From: Toxorhynchites rutilus septentrionalis
Lineage: Eukaryota > Arthropoda > Insecta > Diptera > Culicidae
Assembly (NCBI RefSeq): GCF_029784135.1
Contig: NC_073745.1
Location: 280,585,803 to 280,649,802 of the forward strand
Reading direction: 5' to 3'
DNA length: 64,000 nucleotides
Below the pieces are notes generated by a model. The model worked only from the letters and a program-made list of their open reading frames with translations. It did not search any database and was not told where the DNA came from. Numbering within the stretch: the first letter of the stretch is position 1; the number at the start of each line of letters is the position of its first letter. Positions 1 to 11,814 of the stretch are shown piece by piece. The position numbers and the translations under genes were made by a program.

Positions 1-280
1 TATCATGCCACTAAACGAAGGACGTGCTAGACGACGAATGATGTCGATTTCGTGCCGAAAGATCTGAAAAACACTCCGGAAATGCGCCCAAAAGCAAAAA
101 TACTTGGCCATTATGAAGGGGCACCTTCTAAAACGACCTAAAGTAGTGAGGAATGTAGGAGAAATGAAGAAATCATGGGTTAATATGCAAAAAACTGTCG
201 ATTATGAGATTGTGCAGAACCTTATGGTTGGGGGTACGGCCAAGGTTCGCGCATTCGGATATAAAGGCGAAATAAATTAA
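1..280 (+). pseudogene. IS630/Tc1/mariner-superfamily transposase, C-terminal fragment
   Basis: The window opens inside a degenerate transposase tail. Read on the plus strand with one frame change near 115-125, it gives FVPKDL around 48-65, then a basic helix-rich stretch (KRPKVV, EMKKSWVNMQKTVDY) and ends AFGYKGEIN with TAA at 278-280. FVPKDL followed by a KVRAFGYKGE-type ending is, to my knowledge, typical of a Tc1/mariner-superfamily group common in mosquitoes; in intact relatives the third catalytic acid sits just after this motif, and it is not preserved here. The start lies outside the window. The frame change shows it is non-functional. The superfamily is fairly sure, the exact family is not. 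Confidence 0.65.
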
Positions 281-639
281 ATGAATGATGCCAAAACTAT
301 CTTTAATTGTTTCTTTCTACTCCCCGAAAATTTGTTGATAATCGGATAATCAATTTTGTTTGTGCGGATTTTAAACGGTACTCCCTTTAATTGAAATTAT
401 TTGGGTTGTTTGAGCAAAGTTATAGATTTTACTTTTGCGGTTCTGGAAAAAGTACACACTGCAAAAAATTCTTTTCTTTGACCGAGAAAAGTTGAAAATA
501 GAGTTTAAAAATGGAATATCTCAAAAACTACACTTTTCTAAAAAAAAATTTACACAATTTTCTCCAACAACTGGTATTATTTATTTGATCCTGACCAAAT
601 GAAAAATTATATTATGCCACATTGAAGATTTTATGGTTT
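281..639. other. AT-rich DNA, no gene recognised
   Basis: Low-GC sequence with A- and T-runs. A short stretch near 415-450 matches, inverted, the sequence near 3745-3780, so part of it is a dispersed repeat. Confidence 0.4.
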
Positions 640-1075
640 ATAACTATAAACCATATACCTATACCTATAAACCTATAAACCTCAAAAACTATAATCCCTA
701 CAAAATTCGTAGTTTAGATAACTCGTCTTGCTCAAACCTTTGTAGGAGAAGGAGGCGAGACCATCATCATCAGAATATTGTTCAAATTTTATTAAAAAAA
801 ACTAAAATTACAATTAAATTTCTTAAATTGTTAAAAAAGTTGGGTTCATTTTTCTCAACAACGATTTTTTAAATTTTCAAAAAAATTATATGAATATTCC
901 TTAAAATTTTCAACAAGTCACTCATACAACAGTAGACGGGCACTTTAGCAGGGAAAAAGTTTTTCTAACAACAACTTTTTCATGTTTTCTTTGTAAAAAT
1001 TACAACTAACCCTAATTGTTGTTGAAAGTCAATATAGCGATATAGTGTATTCGACAAAATGTTAGATCTCGAGCA
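640..1075 (+). repeat. Diverged single arm of the foldback repeat at 47040-49230
   Basis: This stretch lines up in order with the left arm of the large inverted repeat at 47-49 kb. Shared landmarks are CTCAAAAACTATAAT (about 682), AGGGAAAAAGTTTTTCTAAC (about 949) and ATAGCGATATAGTGTATTCG (about 1035, also at about 47537). Only one arm is seen here. It keeps about 130 bp that the 47-kb left arm has replaced by an (AT)n tract. The open frame at 633-872 is translated repeat and is not a gene. Confidence 0.6.
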
Positions 1076-1384
1076 ATTCTACCCCAAATCACCTAGCCGT
1101 TGACACGATCCCTTTTTTTTCATTTTTTTTACAAATGGTGGCAGCTATCCAAAATCACTACTTTTTTTCAAAAAATCTTAACTCTAAATCATGATTTCTA
1201 ATTAAAATATGACGTACGGAAAAGTTGTTGGAAAATCATTGAACTATTTAGAAAAATAATATTATAAAAATGATCATGTTTCGAGAGCGGTTAGTCCTAG
1301 CACAAAACGATAAATTTAGTTTTTCATGTAGAGTCACATGTAGATTCCTATTTTTATATTACTTTGCTTAAATTGTTAAATCTT

Positions 1385-2258
1385 AACATGTTTACGTAGT
1401 TCTCGAACTGCGAAAGTTCATTTACCTCTAGTATCTGAAAGACGATTTTCCAAGACAACTCAGTACGTTTTTAGAGACACATTTTCCGGTCTGCACAACG
1501 ACAAGTGAGTACAAAAGTACTCAACACCAAAAAATACCCCCGACTTGCATGTATTTACAAAGCGGATTCCCCCAGGCACATCAATTTTGAAGTCCGTGTT
1601 GGGGAAACACAGCTCAGTGGGAAAAATACCCGCGACTTGCATGTTTTGACGAAACTGATTCCCCCAGGCACATTGATTTTGAAGTCCGTGTTAGGGAAAC
1701 ACAGCTCGGTAGGAACAAAAATACCCCTAACATGCATGTATATTTGCAAAGCGGATTTCCACAGGTACATCGACTTTGAAGTCTGTGTTAGGGAAACCGT
1801 AAATCGGGTCAATCAAAACATGACAGTTAGGGCGTTTAGATAACGTTTGACACTTTACAGTTATTCAATTGTTCATCTCATGAAAAATAACATTTTATTA
1901 ATTGTGATAGACGCGTAGAAATATTTCCTATCAATTGAGGCAAACATCTTTCCGATCTATTAAGGAATGTTCGAGTTATAAACATTTGAAATACGGATAG
2001 GGTTAGCACACAAATCGGCAGAACAAATGTATGGGAAAAGGAAATTCTTCCAGTTTTCATGAGTTTAAACCGTTTAGAGATTAGAGAATTGTAATGTATA
2101 GCAGATCAAACAAATCTTAGAGAATTTCCGATACGATTGGTATGTAAATCATGAGAATTCATTCACAGTGAAAATAATTATTAACGTTAATTTTATTTCA
2201 TGAAAACGTGACCTGTTTTCTGATTTGGCATCCTTCCTGAAAGACGTAGTTCTACGTC
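1385..2258 (+). repeat. Dispersed repeat with internal tandem units and a 16-bp palindromic end
   Basis: A repeat unit of about 85-100 bp recurs between about 1500 and 1800; each copy has a CCCCCAGGCACAT-like stretch, GAAGTCCGTGTTAGGGAAAC and a TTTGCAAAG-like octamer. The right end is the palindrome GACGTAGTTCTACGTC at 2243-2258. The 1845-1985 part recurs inverted at 17200-17345 and directly at 41405-41537. The 2090-2258 part recurs inverted at 55968-56135. The left limit is uncertain. No transposase is visible, so it is probably a non-autonomous element of unknown class. Short ORFs on both strands here are repeat translations. Confidence 0.6.
2243..2258. repeat. 16-bp palindrome GACGTAGTTCTACGTC
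   Basis: A perfect palindrome at the end of the 1385-2258 repeat. Equivalent sites lie at 11815-11830, 15699-15714, 24067-24082 and 55968-55983. Confidence 0.7.
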
Positions 2259-2594
2259 AAAAATTAAAAAAAATCATATGATAATGAAAATTGTCTCGTC
2301 AAAAATTTAGTTTATTAAAAAAAACCTATTGAAATAGCAAAAATAATTAAATTAAAAAAAAATCCATGAAAAAAAGTAGATGAGTCTGGGCTTAGGGGCA
2401 CGGACGGGAGCTTGACGTAGGACTGTGATTGTTTGTAGTAATTGCGTTTGAGTTGACTTTTTTTATTGTTCAAAAATCTGTGATTCATTAAGTGGAGGTC
2501 CTGGATAAACAGTCTTATATTAACATATATCCATCAAACGGGTAGGAAGAGGTAGAATCCGGAACCACAATTCTAACATGGATACAGGAAAGGG

Positions 2595-2770
2595 GTCTTC
2601 GTAGCCTAATTGGTTGCGTGTCCGCTACTATGCGAACGATCATGAGCTCATAACTTAGAGCCCCTCAACTGACCATCTTTGTGTGTTATTCTAGCTACTA
2701 TGTCTACGCAACAGTCACATGTGAAGGTAATCCCAGTCCCTTACCGCTACATTTTCGGTCTGCTGCATCG
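2595..2770 (+). repeat. Possible tRNA-derived SINE fragment
   Basis: GTAGCCTAATTGGTTGCGTG (2601-2620) resembles a tRNA D-arm with a pol III A-box, followed by an anticodon-arm-like stretch. The B-box is poor and no TSD or poly(A) tail is clear, so the call is tentative. Confidence 0.35.
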
Positions 2771-3560
2771 GTAATTGAAACTATTAATAACCCAACAAAG
2801 GAAGCCTCATATCAACAGTCCCGCTGTGAACATTCGAACAATAGCAATATTCTTTCGCCGAAAAAAGGTGACATGTGTTGTGCATCGATAGAATAGGAAT
2901 TCTCTTGCGCCTAAACGGCTACTCTTACGCCTCAAAATGGTAACAGTGTAGTATACAACAAAAGTTATCTTAGGATAGAAAATGTACACGAATGAATTCG
3001 GCTCTGTTACAGCTGAATTGCTAAATGAGCTTAATAAAATAAATTGTTGGGGTAAAAACAAATGGACACAGGAACTTTTTTTATATTGATGTTCAAAATT
3101 AAAGTAATTACCACACTTTTCTTCTATTTAATTATGCAGAAGAGGACAAAGAGTCAGGATAATGTGAGCTAACGCCCGTATGTAGACAACAAGATTGATC
3201 GTTGCGTTGTGGGGGAAAAAGAGCGGCTAGTAAATCAAAATAACATACCAATTTTAATCGTCAAATTGTTAACTTTTCTTACTGTTTCTTACTTACTGTT
3301 CATGTTTTGGGCAAAAAAAAGCTGAATAAATTTTCTGTCTAATGGTATACAACGTATATCACAATAATGATTTTGCGTAATATGCGATTGAAATCTCATA
3401 ATGAATGAATACCAAAACCATACTTTTCGTTTCGTACTCCGAAATAAAACGTCCTAGAATGCCGATTTTTGAAAAAAAAATCAAGATGGCACTAGATCTC
3501 GACCATGCCATTTCAAGACATTTGGCATCGAACAATTTTTTTCGCAAACCCCAATTTCCC
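2771..3560. other. No gene recognised
   Basis: AT-rich, with short ORFs on both strands. None has a recognisable domain or biased codon use. Confidence 0.35.
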
Positions 3561-3599
3561 GTTGGGTGATTTTTCGATTTTCAAAAAACTCAAACTTTG

Positions 3600-3790
3600 A
3601 CCGCTTTGCGCCACTCTCGCTTAAGTCCGATTGAGCTGAAATTAGGCATAGTGTGTTTTTTCGAGGTGGTGAAAATTTTGTATAGGGTAACTTTTTGAAA
3701 TTTTAGAGCCGATTTTTTCCCATTGGAACCCTAGTGTACCTATTCCAGAACCGCAAAATTAAAATCTATAGCTTTGCCTAAGACACCATC
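3600..3790 (+). repeat. Dispersed repeat shared with 41545-41655
   Basis: The stretch TTTTTTCGAGGTGGTGAA followed by GTAACTTTTTGAAATT and a CCCATTGGAACCCTA end appears in reverse orientation at 41545-41655, where it reads TAGGGTGCCAATGAGAATGG through to CACCACCTCGAAAAAA. It looks like one end of a non-autonomous element with a GGGTGCCAATG-type terminus. Confidence 0.5.
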
Positions 3791-4229
3791 ATTTCGATCA
3801 AATAACCCGTTTTTGGCGTTACGGTTTATTTTCATTTTTGCATAAGCCTCTTTCAAAAATTAGTCTTGATGTATTTTATAAACTAGGTAATACCATAAAA
3901 AATCATCGCATCTAGTTTCAGCTAAATCAAAAATAATGCAATTGATTTTGTTTTGGATATTAGTGTTGCTTGGTGAAACGCCTCTGATATAGACGATTCA
4001 AAATTATTGATGACCGAAAAAAAAAATCGAATTCGATCATTTGTCAGAAATATTGCATAAAAAGCAGTTTACTATCTAAGGTTAAGTCACACTTTTTGGA
4101 AATATGTACGTCCAAACCCCCTGTTGGAAGCTGTATCAAGAACTGCATAATCTACCCCACCCAACCCATTGCAGCCTAGGAAGTGATCGTTTCCTTTTTT
4201 GAATTCTCCTCATGACCGTCCACTCATGA

Positions 4230-4570
4230 CGGTGTGATCAACGTGTGCTTACTTGCTTGCTCTCGGGCTTCACTCGAGAGAAAAACCGGTTTGGCAGCAT
4301 TTCGCCCCTCGGTCGTACCGAATATCCTTGCACTGTGGCCGCCAACAGAATATGTCCGCGAGCGCGAGCACGCGCTGTCGGACGGATTGCGGCGTAGCGA
4401 TGGTGCTCTCAGGATAGTTGAAATATCACCCAACCGCAGCACGGCTCCCACCTCTCGGGGCTAGGATGCCGATCACCACCGGATCACCGCTATGAATCAT
4501 TTCGCAGAATCCTTACGGATGGCTTACGGAGCGGTGAGAGCGCGCACGCGCTTTTTTTCGCCTAAGCTAA
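4230..4570. other. GC-rich island, no gene recognised
   Basis: Markedly richer in GC and CpG than its surroundings (for example CGCGAGCGCGAGCACGCGCT near 4357). Overlapping ORFs of 75-76 codons lie on both strands, as expected from high GC. It could be a promoter-proximal or regulatory segment of a host gene; no transcription start or splice signal can be assigned. Confidence 0.3.
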
Positions 4571-5490
4571 GGTCAGACGCTAGCCTTGTGTGCGAGGAGG
4601 ATGACATTCGAAAAGCTTGCTTTTGCATAAGATGACATATTGATGACAATTCTGTTACATCGACATATACCAGACGATGGTTCCGCAAACGAATGTGTTT
4701 TATGGGCGAATGTTGTTATTCGGATTGATCTATGATCATCATCCCACGCTTCAAAATCCTTAACATTTTCCCCTTATGATTTGATGCAACAAAATCTCGT
4801 CAACCTAACGTTCATGAGGCATGGCATGGGTTTAGTTTCAGATAATCGTTAATAATGGTAAGTGCGTATTCCTAACGATTCACGATTATTTGGGTAATAA
4901 TAATTTATGGAGATCACTGATAGTAAAGTAAGGTGATAAACACACATAAAGACTTTTCCGATAATTATAAACACACTTACGGTTAACAGTCATTTCAAAT
5001 AACGTGCAACGAAACACGGGAATCGAAGCGGTATGTGGATGCAAGAAATTGGCATATTCCTTACGGTGACCACTATACCCCCGCTTTCCCTACTCAGGCA
5101 TTCCGAACACTACTTGTGGAAATCGAATTAAAGTTTTCGTGACTACACCCAAACTAGCGCTGGCAGAAAACATTTCATCTTCGGTAGAAAAATTGCGTTT
5201 TCGTGTGCTGAAGATTGAAATGTCCAAATAAAAGCATGGTGCTGTTGCATAAATGTGCGATAATATGCGAAAAGCTCTAATGCGTGCTTATTTGCAATGT
5301 GTCTCGTGTTTCGCTCGCGCATATTGCTATAGCAGATATATTTTACAAATGATATACCAGTATGGGGGAACAACGCATTTTCTGTTATTTTTAAGCTCAT
5401 TTAACACGTTTCTTATATGGGTTTAGCAAAAATTACAAGTTTTTCAAACCCCAAAATGTTATTTTAATCCATTTGTTTAGATTTTACACA
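4571..5490. other. No gene recognised
   Basis: AT-rich unique-looking DNA. The antisense ORF at 5143-5400 has no recognisable domain. Confidence 0.3.
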
Positions 5491-5794
5491 ACGCCGTTCT
5501 ACGCATAGTTGTCCCATGTTACTTTTTGACGATTTTCACCTTTCTTCATAAAACGATGTTTTTATGCCTAGTATTCAGGAAAAAAACCCAAAAAAAATAA
5601 AGTTTGTTCCCAACTTTTAAAAAACAACATCAAGCTCAATTATCCCATGTTGATATTCTACTCATATCTGTCCCACCATATATTTTTTTGTAGATCCATA
5701 TCAAATATATCGGTTCAAGTACAAGAATTTTAGGTCACGCTTTCAGCTGTTTTTGGAACACAACTTTGGGACAACTATGCGTAGAACGGCAGTA
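5491..5794. mobile_element. MITE with terminal inverted repeats
   Basis: GCCGTTCTACGCATAGTTGTCCCA near the left end is repeated, inverted, at the right end (TGGGACAACTATGCGTAGAACGGC), giving inverted repeats of about 24 bp around 300 bp of AT-rich, non-coding DNA. TATA follows the right end, but the target duplication is not clean. A diverged partial relative occurs near 13990-14130. Confidence 0.75.
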
Positions 5795-6289
5795 TATCCT
5801 GTACTAAATTTTCTAATCTTTCAAACGGAAGCAACAGAATAGTCTTACGTAGTGTACTTTTCAATGAAGAGTTAGAGTTTGAGACAACAGAATCCGAAAC
5901 AAAAAAAAAAGTTCTATAACTCTATCGTTGTTGAAATTCGAACATATGGTCGGAGCTCTGCCAAAACGAACTAAGCGCAAAAAACATTCTTCTGAGATAT
6001 TTCAATTTGAATTTTGGGCTCCTACTAATTGACTGTTGCTGATAAAATCTATTATTGTATCGCTTTCGTGTTACAAACAGGATTCCTGCGAAGCACTGAG
6101 ATTATGAATATCTCTAAAACGACACATAAATATGGAAAGAAGTGACTTTTAGTTTTTGTACGCAGGCACTCAGTTCACTTTGGCAGAATGAAAGTTAAAA
6201 TTGGATGTATTTCTAGTCTCAATCATAACTACAATAATACTATAAAAAAGGTAGAAAAAAAAACTTATGATTCATCGTCGCTGATCAGG

Positions 6290-6945
6290 TCGTAATCAAT
6301 ATCATCTTCGTACCGGAAATGATGTGCCCATGTGGATGTAAAATCACATTTGAGTTCGACCAAAAAGAGGTGAAGGGTCTCCTAATCGCTTCTTCAAGTC
6401 TAACACAAAGAAGGGATCATCGGGCCGTGGCTATACTCGAACATAAGTATTCCGAGTTTCGATTTCACCACACGGATGACTGTCAGCCAGTTCACATTGT
6501 CTTTGTTCTTATCCTTTGGAAATTAACTACTGCAACGCTTTAGTGGAGTAGAGATCGTCACTTGTCATTTTAGTGACTTTTTCAAACTTTTTCTTGTTCT
6601 GCTTACAAGATGAAACAATTTTGATGATTTGCCTGCATTTATATTACGCCTACGTAGATTTTCCTCCCAAAATTTAGGCTCAGCATGATTACGTATTGTG
6701 GGACACGGAGGCGAACCTACGTTCTCCTGATGAGAATCCGGTTTTTTTACAAAACGGTTCATGTTTGACCCAAATAGGACAATCCAAGGTATATTAAAAA
6801 TATTTTGAGATTCACCCAAAAATACTGTATTACTTTTTCCCCAACCTAATATTAAATCCAACGTTTGAGTAACATATTTTAACATTGCATTTAGAATGTT
6901 ATGTTCCCCAATATGATTTTGGGTAGCTAACGTCATATGAACCAA
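6290..6945 (-). pseudogene. Degenerate coding sequence of unidentified family
   Basis: An antisense frame of 126 codons (6945 to 6565) starts MVHMTLATQNHIGEHN, has FNIPWIVLFGSNMNRFVKKP in its middle and ends in a basic RTRKSLKKSLK tail. Downstream on the same strand a second open stretch reads DNVNWLTVIRVVKSKLG and FEYSHGP before a stop, then an acidic YEDDIDYDLISDDES end in another frame. Composition and hydrophobic pattern look like broken protein-coding DNA. I cannot assign a family. A transposon product, or an old integrated viral or host fragment, are all possible. No promoter or splice sites were identified. Confidence 0.35.
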
Positions 6946-7396
6946 ATTTCAATAAAATCGAAGAGGGTCGCGTCATAATTTACTTTTTGTCATCTTATTA
7001 AACGTGAAATTGCTCTATATTACGCAGAATGTAAAAATCACTCGGCTTTCCGACACCTCAAAAACCGTAAAAAATGAAACCTAAAAAATGAAAGATACAA
7101 TTTTTAATCGTTAATTTCAAGTATACTGAAATACCTATCATTTGTTGGTAAGTGGTTAAAAATCGACCCAGCGTTTCAAAAATTACAAATTTTTGTAGTT
7201 TTTGATATATATTATGGCGTTTATGAAAAAATCCGACCATTCAGCCCACCCTTATTTAGGACAGTTTTTCCTAGGGGTCAAATAAAAAACGGGTCTATGC
7301 TTTCTCGATAGCTTCTGTTTCTAAAGCTTACAAATTCGGAATTAATTTGAGTGAATTCTGGTGTTTCGGTTTGTTTTGTTCAATTCAACAAACAAC

Positions 7397-7406
7397 AACA
7401 AAACGT
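7397..7406. repeat. Left target-site duplication of the 7407-7685 SINE
   Basis: AACAAAACGT, identical to 7686-7695 on the other side of the SINE. Confidence 0.75.
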
Positions 7407-7685
7407 GACTGTGGTGCTCCCGTGGCCGAGTGGTTAGCGTCAAACCTAACATGCCGGGGGTTCGGGTTCGATTCCCGTTCTGGTCGGGGAAATTTTTCTT
7501 CAAAGAAATTTCCTCTGACTTGCACTGTGGTCACGCGTATTCTAGAGCTTGCCACTCAGAATGCATTCAAGGCGTGTTATTTGGCATAGAAATCTCAACT
7601 AAGTACTAATGAAAATGACGCAAGTAATGCTACGTTGAGACGGCGGAGTTCCTCTAGGAACGTTAGTGCCATATAAGAAGAAGAT
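7407..7685 (+). mobile_element. tRNA-derived SINE, apparently full length
   Basis: The head is tRNA-like: an A-box TGGCCGAGTGG at 7423-7433 and a near-perfect B-box GGTTCGATTCC at 7465-7475 form the internal pol III promoter. A tRNA-unrelated body follows and ends GACGGCGGAGTTCC, GAACGTTAGTGCCAT and an AAGAAG tail. The 10-bp duplication AACAAAACGT on both sides marks target-primed retroposition. SINEs carry no protein and borrow LINE machinery; no LINE is present in the window. A genuine tRNA gene is excluded because the acceptor stem cannot pair. Confidence 0.85.
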
Positions 7686-7984
7686 AACAAAACGTTTTTT
7701 ATAAATTTGTTCTCAATAAACATTGTTTTTAATCTCACCAAAAATCACATCATAAACATCAAAAACATTGGATCTATTTCAAGGTAGTCAAATAAGTGGT
7801 CGTAAATTTAGGAGAAGCAGTTTTCTAAGTTTAGTCATTACAAAACTAGTGGTCACAAGTTTGGCTTACTCCATAACATTCACTAGGCTGACAGTGGAAC
7901 TAGGACTACTATCAAAATTTCGGCTAAATACTATGGTATGACATGATTGGATTTAATGGGATTATTGTCAGAAAAAAAATGGAA

Positions 7985-8435
7985 AACATTGAAATTTTGA
8001 ATTTTTTTTTTGGGATTTAAAAATTCAGTACTACTCTAATTCATGTTTAAATGTGTTCCTACGGCTTTTCTAGATATGTGTGATTTTTTCCCTGATTTCT
8101 TTCAGCGCGGTACAAAAAAAAATGGTTTTATATTTCCAAAGAGTCTGGCTGGGTGAGGAGTAAAAAGTGCCCCCAAACTAGATCACCATCTGTATGGAAA
8201 ATATTGTATTGGGTACTAAATATGCAATTTTGACAGTAGTACCATATATAAAATCAAATACTAAAAAAAAATTTAAATTAATTTTAAATTATCATTTTTT
8301 TATTTTGAGATTCAGTATTCAAATTTCTTTATAGGTCTATTTTAGGTATATGTGTTTTTTTCAGATTTTTAGAGTGTTTTTCGCGGTACAAAAAAAAGTT
8401 ATATATATTTTGCATTTTGAATTAAAAAAAAAACT
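7985..8435. repeat. AT-rich imperfect duplication
   Basis: Two stretches (about 7985-8135 and 8280-8430) share the order ATTCAGTA, TATGTGT, TTTTTTTC and CGCGGTACAAAAAAAA. They look like diverged copies of one repeat unit. There is no coding capacity. Confidence 0.4.
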
Positions 8436-8639
8436 GCCCAAAGATTTTTTTCTCGTATCTTAAAATATATGAGATTATCTTTACATTGGATTTAGATGGT
8501 TTACAAAATTCATAGGAGTCAGCAGTACAATTGAGCTCTGTGAGAAAAAAGTCCTTGTGGAAAGATCACTCGAATTAATTAGAACACTTTAAAAAATCTT
8601 AAAAAAAATCTGCAGAGCACTTCTCGAGTAATCGATATC

Positions 8640-11520
8640 CCCGAGAACACTACCGAACCCCAGTCGTGAGACAAAAATCCCTGTTCAAGTCCATTATGTC
8701 ATATAGGACTCGCCCAGTGATCCCAGTGTCACACTCACTCACGCAAGTGCAGCAGCAGTGTCTCCTTGTGTCCACAAGTCGCACAATCGCATGCGCATAT
8801 CCTACGCTATTTTGTGCGAACGCAGAGATCGCGTGGCTGCCCTTTAGTGCACAAACTCACATACACACACTGAACGCGAGACGCGACAAGTGTGCTCGCT
8901 TGTGAGCGCATTATCATCATCATCTCGACGAGAACGTCATTCAAAGCAATCAACTTTACGGCGGCCCAAAGGACATCCAACCTCCTAGCTGCCTCGGCTG
9001 CTTACTGACGACTCTGACACGAAGGCAAACCATATCACGAAATCAATTTAAAAGCGATTGGGCCTCTCACCTTGAGGATCGTTGTCGAACGAACCGATAG
9101 CAGCCGCTTTTATCGGGCTGTCCGACGCGGGTTGTCAACGTTGATGATCCGAAAGAAATGGCGGTAATCCAAGCTGAGATCTTCCTTTTTGTTTGTTGTC
9201 TTCAATAAAATGTGTGTCACACCGAACGCGGCTTTGTTTTACTTCATTCTCACCTCCGTGTTACGATTTTCCGAATATTTTTCTCCACTCTCACTCCTGC
9301 CCACTCACTGCGGTTTCAAGCCAAAACTTTGTCGGTTAATTGCCGGTAATTTTTCATTCACTTCAATGTGGCAAGAACGTCTCACGCGTTCTCTTTGGGT
9401 CGTGTCGTTCACTCACTTCTGCAAATCTTTTCTCACCGGATATAAGCGAGTGTGTGTACACGCGGATGCAGCATCCATCACTTCCCAATCCGTGGGTTGC
9501 ACCAACATTTTGCTTACTTTTTCTATCTCTCGTCAACCGTGATAAATGACGATACAATTAAAACACAATCCCGATCCCGAACACTTATGGACTTTCCAGC
9601 TTCAGATGCTTATTTATGCTTTTTCTGAATTTTTCATTAGCTTCTCCTTCAATGCACGGTTTGGTCAATAAAACGAATAAACATGAAAGAAGAATATTCA
9701 CTAACTCACTGATTCAATGGTAATCATCATATTTCTCTTTTCGCAAAATTTGCATGTGTTTTTTTCTTGCGTTTTCTTTCTTTGTAAATGTTGGCGTCGT
9801 GCACTAAACTCACTTTCTAAACACACAGTGCGCGTTCAGCTACTGTCTAGTGGATGGATTGAAACCAAGATCTGAGCCGTAATCCATAGTTTTGGGTTAT
9901 TAAATTAATCTGCACCAGAACTCCACGCGGGGATAATAATCCAATTCTTTGGGTCCCATCCTGACATGGGTTCGATAATTTTCCGGGAACTGAATCCGAT
10001 TTTGACTTTGTTTCGTTTCCAGTTGACCGCTTTCGAGCACAATAAATTGATTTCCTCTCTGTGCTGCTGTCAGAAGCCTTCAAATTGTCATAGTTTTCAT
10101 AGTTGTTTTGCCTTCATCAGTGTGTACGCAAACTTTCAAACTGTTGCCTCGATTCTGAGGGGGGCGTTTTGTGCGAGGCAAACGGAAACGGAGAATTGCC
10201 CCCCAAAAACATAACTCGAAAAGGAATCGCCTTCGAGTCGGAACCGCCGACCAAAACCGAAACTGCGCGCACACGTTGCCCGATCGGGTTCGATTTCCAC
10301 CGCCGCAAACAATTAGAACCACGAAAAGCACTTCGCGGGGCCGAATTAGAAAAATAAACCACCAACACACACCAACATAGAACAAAAATCACCGAAAAAC
10401 TAGGAAAAATAAATATAAGAAAAATAAAAACAAAACAAATATAACACACAGGCTGGGATAATTGCGGTACTCTCCACAGGCGAGATGTTCCCGAGGAACC
10501 CGTGGCGAAAAAACGAACCGAAAAGAATCACACAATCAACAAACCGTACGTCAACGCGAATCAAAAGCCACAGATTGACTGAGCGCGAGCGACCGAAAGT
10601 GTCCGTGTCAGGAGAATCACGACCACGCTGCTCGCGTGGATCGGCCGTACGAATGAACACTCGGCACAATGAACACACCATTGCATTGAACACTATTTCT
10701 GTTGCTGTTGCCAATACTACACTCGAGTAGTTAAACCTTCAACGGGGTCTCTCTGTCTCTCACTACAAACGAATCGGAACATGTGAGAGAGTGGGACTAA
10801 AACGACGAAAAAGGTGAAAATCGCGCGAAAACAAACCCTACCCGGTAAAAGTTGTTGAACTTTCACATTCCCTTTCGGTCGGCCCTTCGGGACCATTTGG
10901 AACCGGATGCTGCCTTCAATCCCATTGCGAAATGTGCATGATCTACCCCAAACCGAATCGGGGTTGGCAGTTTGGGTTGGAATGAATGCTGTGTTGTGGG
11001 GTATGCGGGGGATTGGTGTTCATTCGGATTGCCTTGAGCAGATGATGATTTGAAAACTTGACCTACTTTGAATGGGTGCAAGCGTGAGTCTCTCTTCTCA
11101 CCCGCAAACGAACGGCGGCTCGACCACTCGGGAGATATTGAGTGAGCGAGTGACTCGGTGAGTTTGAGTGTGCAAAATGTTGTCATGTGGTGCTCTCTTC
11201 GCGGAATTCAAATCGCGCGCGTAGAAAACAAAAATGTGTTTTCGAATACGTCACCGTGTGATCATTCAAGTTGGCACTGCTTGATGCTGTTACGATGATG
11301 CTATTGTGCGTTGTTAGGGGTGTTTCTCTTTAGCCGAACATTCGCCGCATATAATCCGAGCCTCTCAGTTACTTTATGCTGTTGTGTAGCAATGATTGAC
11401 GATCGTTCGGGGTTTGCGAAGGTTGTTGTTTTCTTGGTGCGTTTCGTTCCCGATGCGCCGCACGCGGTGGATTTTTGGTGGAGGACATCTGAAGCTGGTG
11501 CATGTTGTTGCTAAAGTAGG
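8640..11520. other. GC-richer region of low repeat content, no gene recognised
   Basis: Nearly 2.9 kb with higher GC and CpG content and few transposon relics, unlike most of the window. Many ORFs of 60-117 codons overlap on both strands, for example at 9189-9542, 10080-10449 and 10400-10714. None has a recognisable domain and none is clearly better than its antisense partner. CT/GA-rich tracts near 10745-10770 and repeated GTGAG/CGAG words near 11140-11170 resemble GAGA-rich regulatory DNA. The likeliest reading is promoter, 5' UTR or intronic control DNA of a host gene whose exons lie elsewhere, but this is inference. Confidence 0.35.
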
Positions 11521-11814
11521 GAATCCTCGAAAGTAGTAGTGCTAAAAATGGTATACTTCAAGTAAAAGAAACAGATCGCATCACATCAAAACAAATGTGC
11601 CATATTTGGCATTGCAGAACACTTCAAAAATTTTGCACAGAATCTCTATACCGCTAAGTGATTCCAAATGATTCAGGTCATTCCGAAAATATTAGAAAAC
11701 TTATCTGACCATCTTTGACTCGGTTGAACCAGGGTGCTCATTCGGGAAAGCGGGAAATGCGGGAAAAAGTCGGGAATTGCTTCATGAAGTCGGGATTTTT
11801 TCGCTCAATGTTTT

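Noticed and set aside
7411..7490. A functional tRNA gene
   Set aside because: A- and B-boxes are present but the acceptor stem does not pair, and the sequence continues into a SINE body bounded by target duplications.
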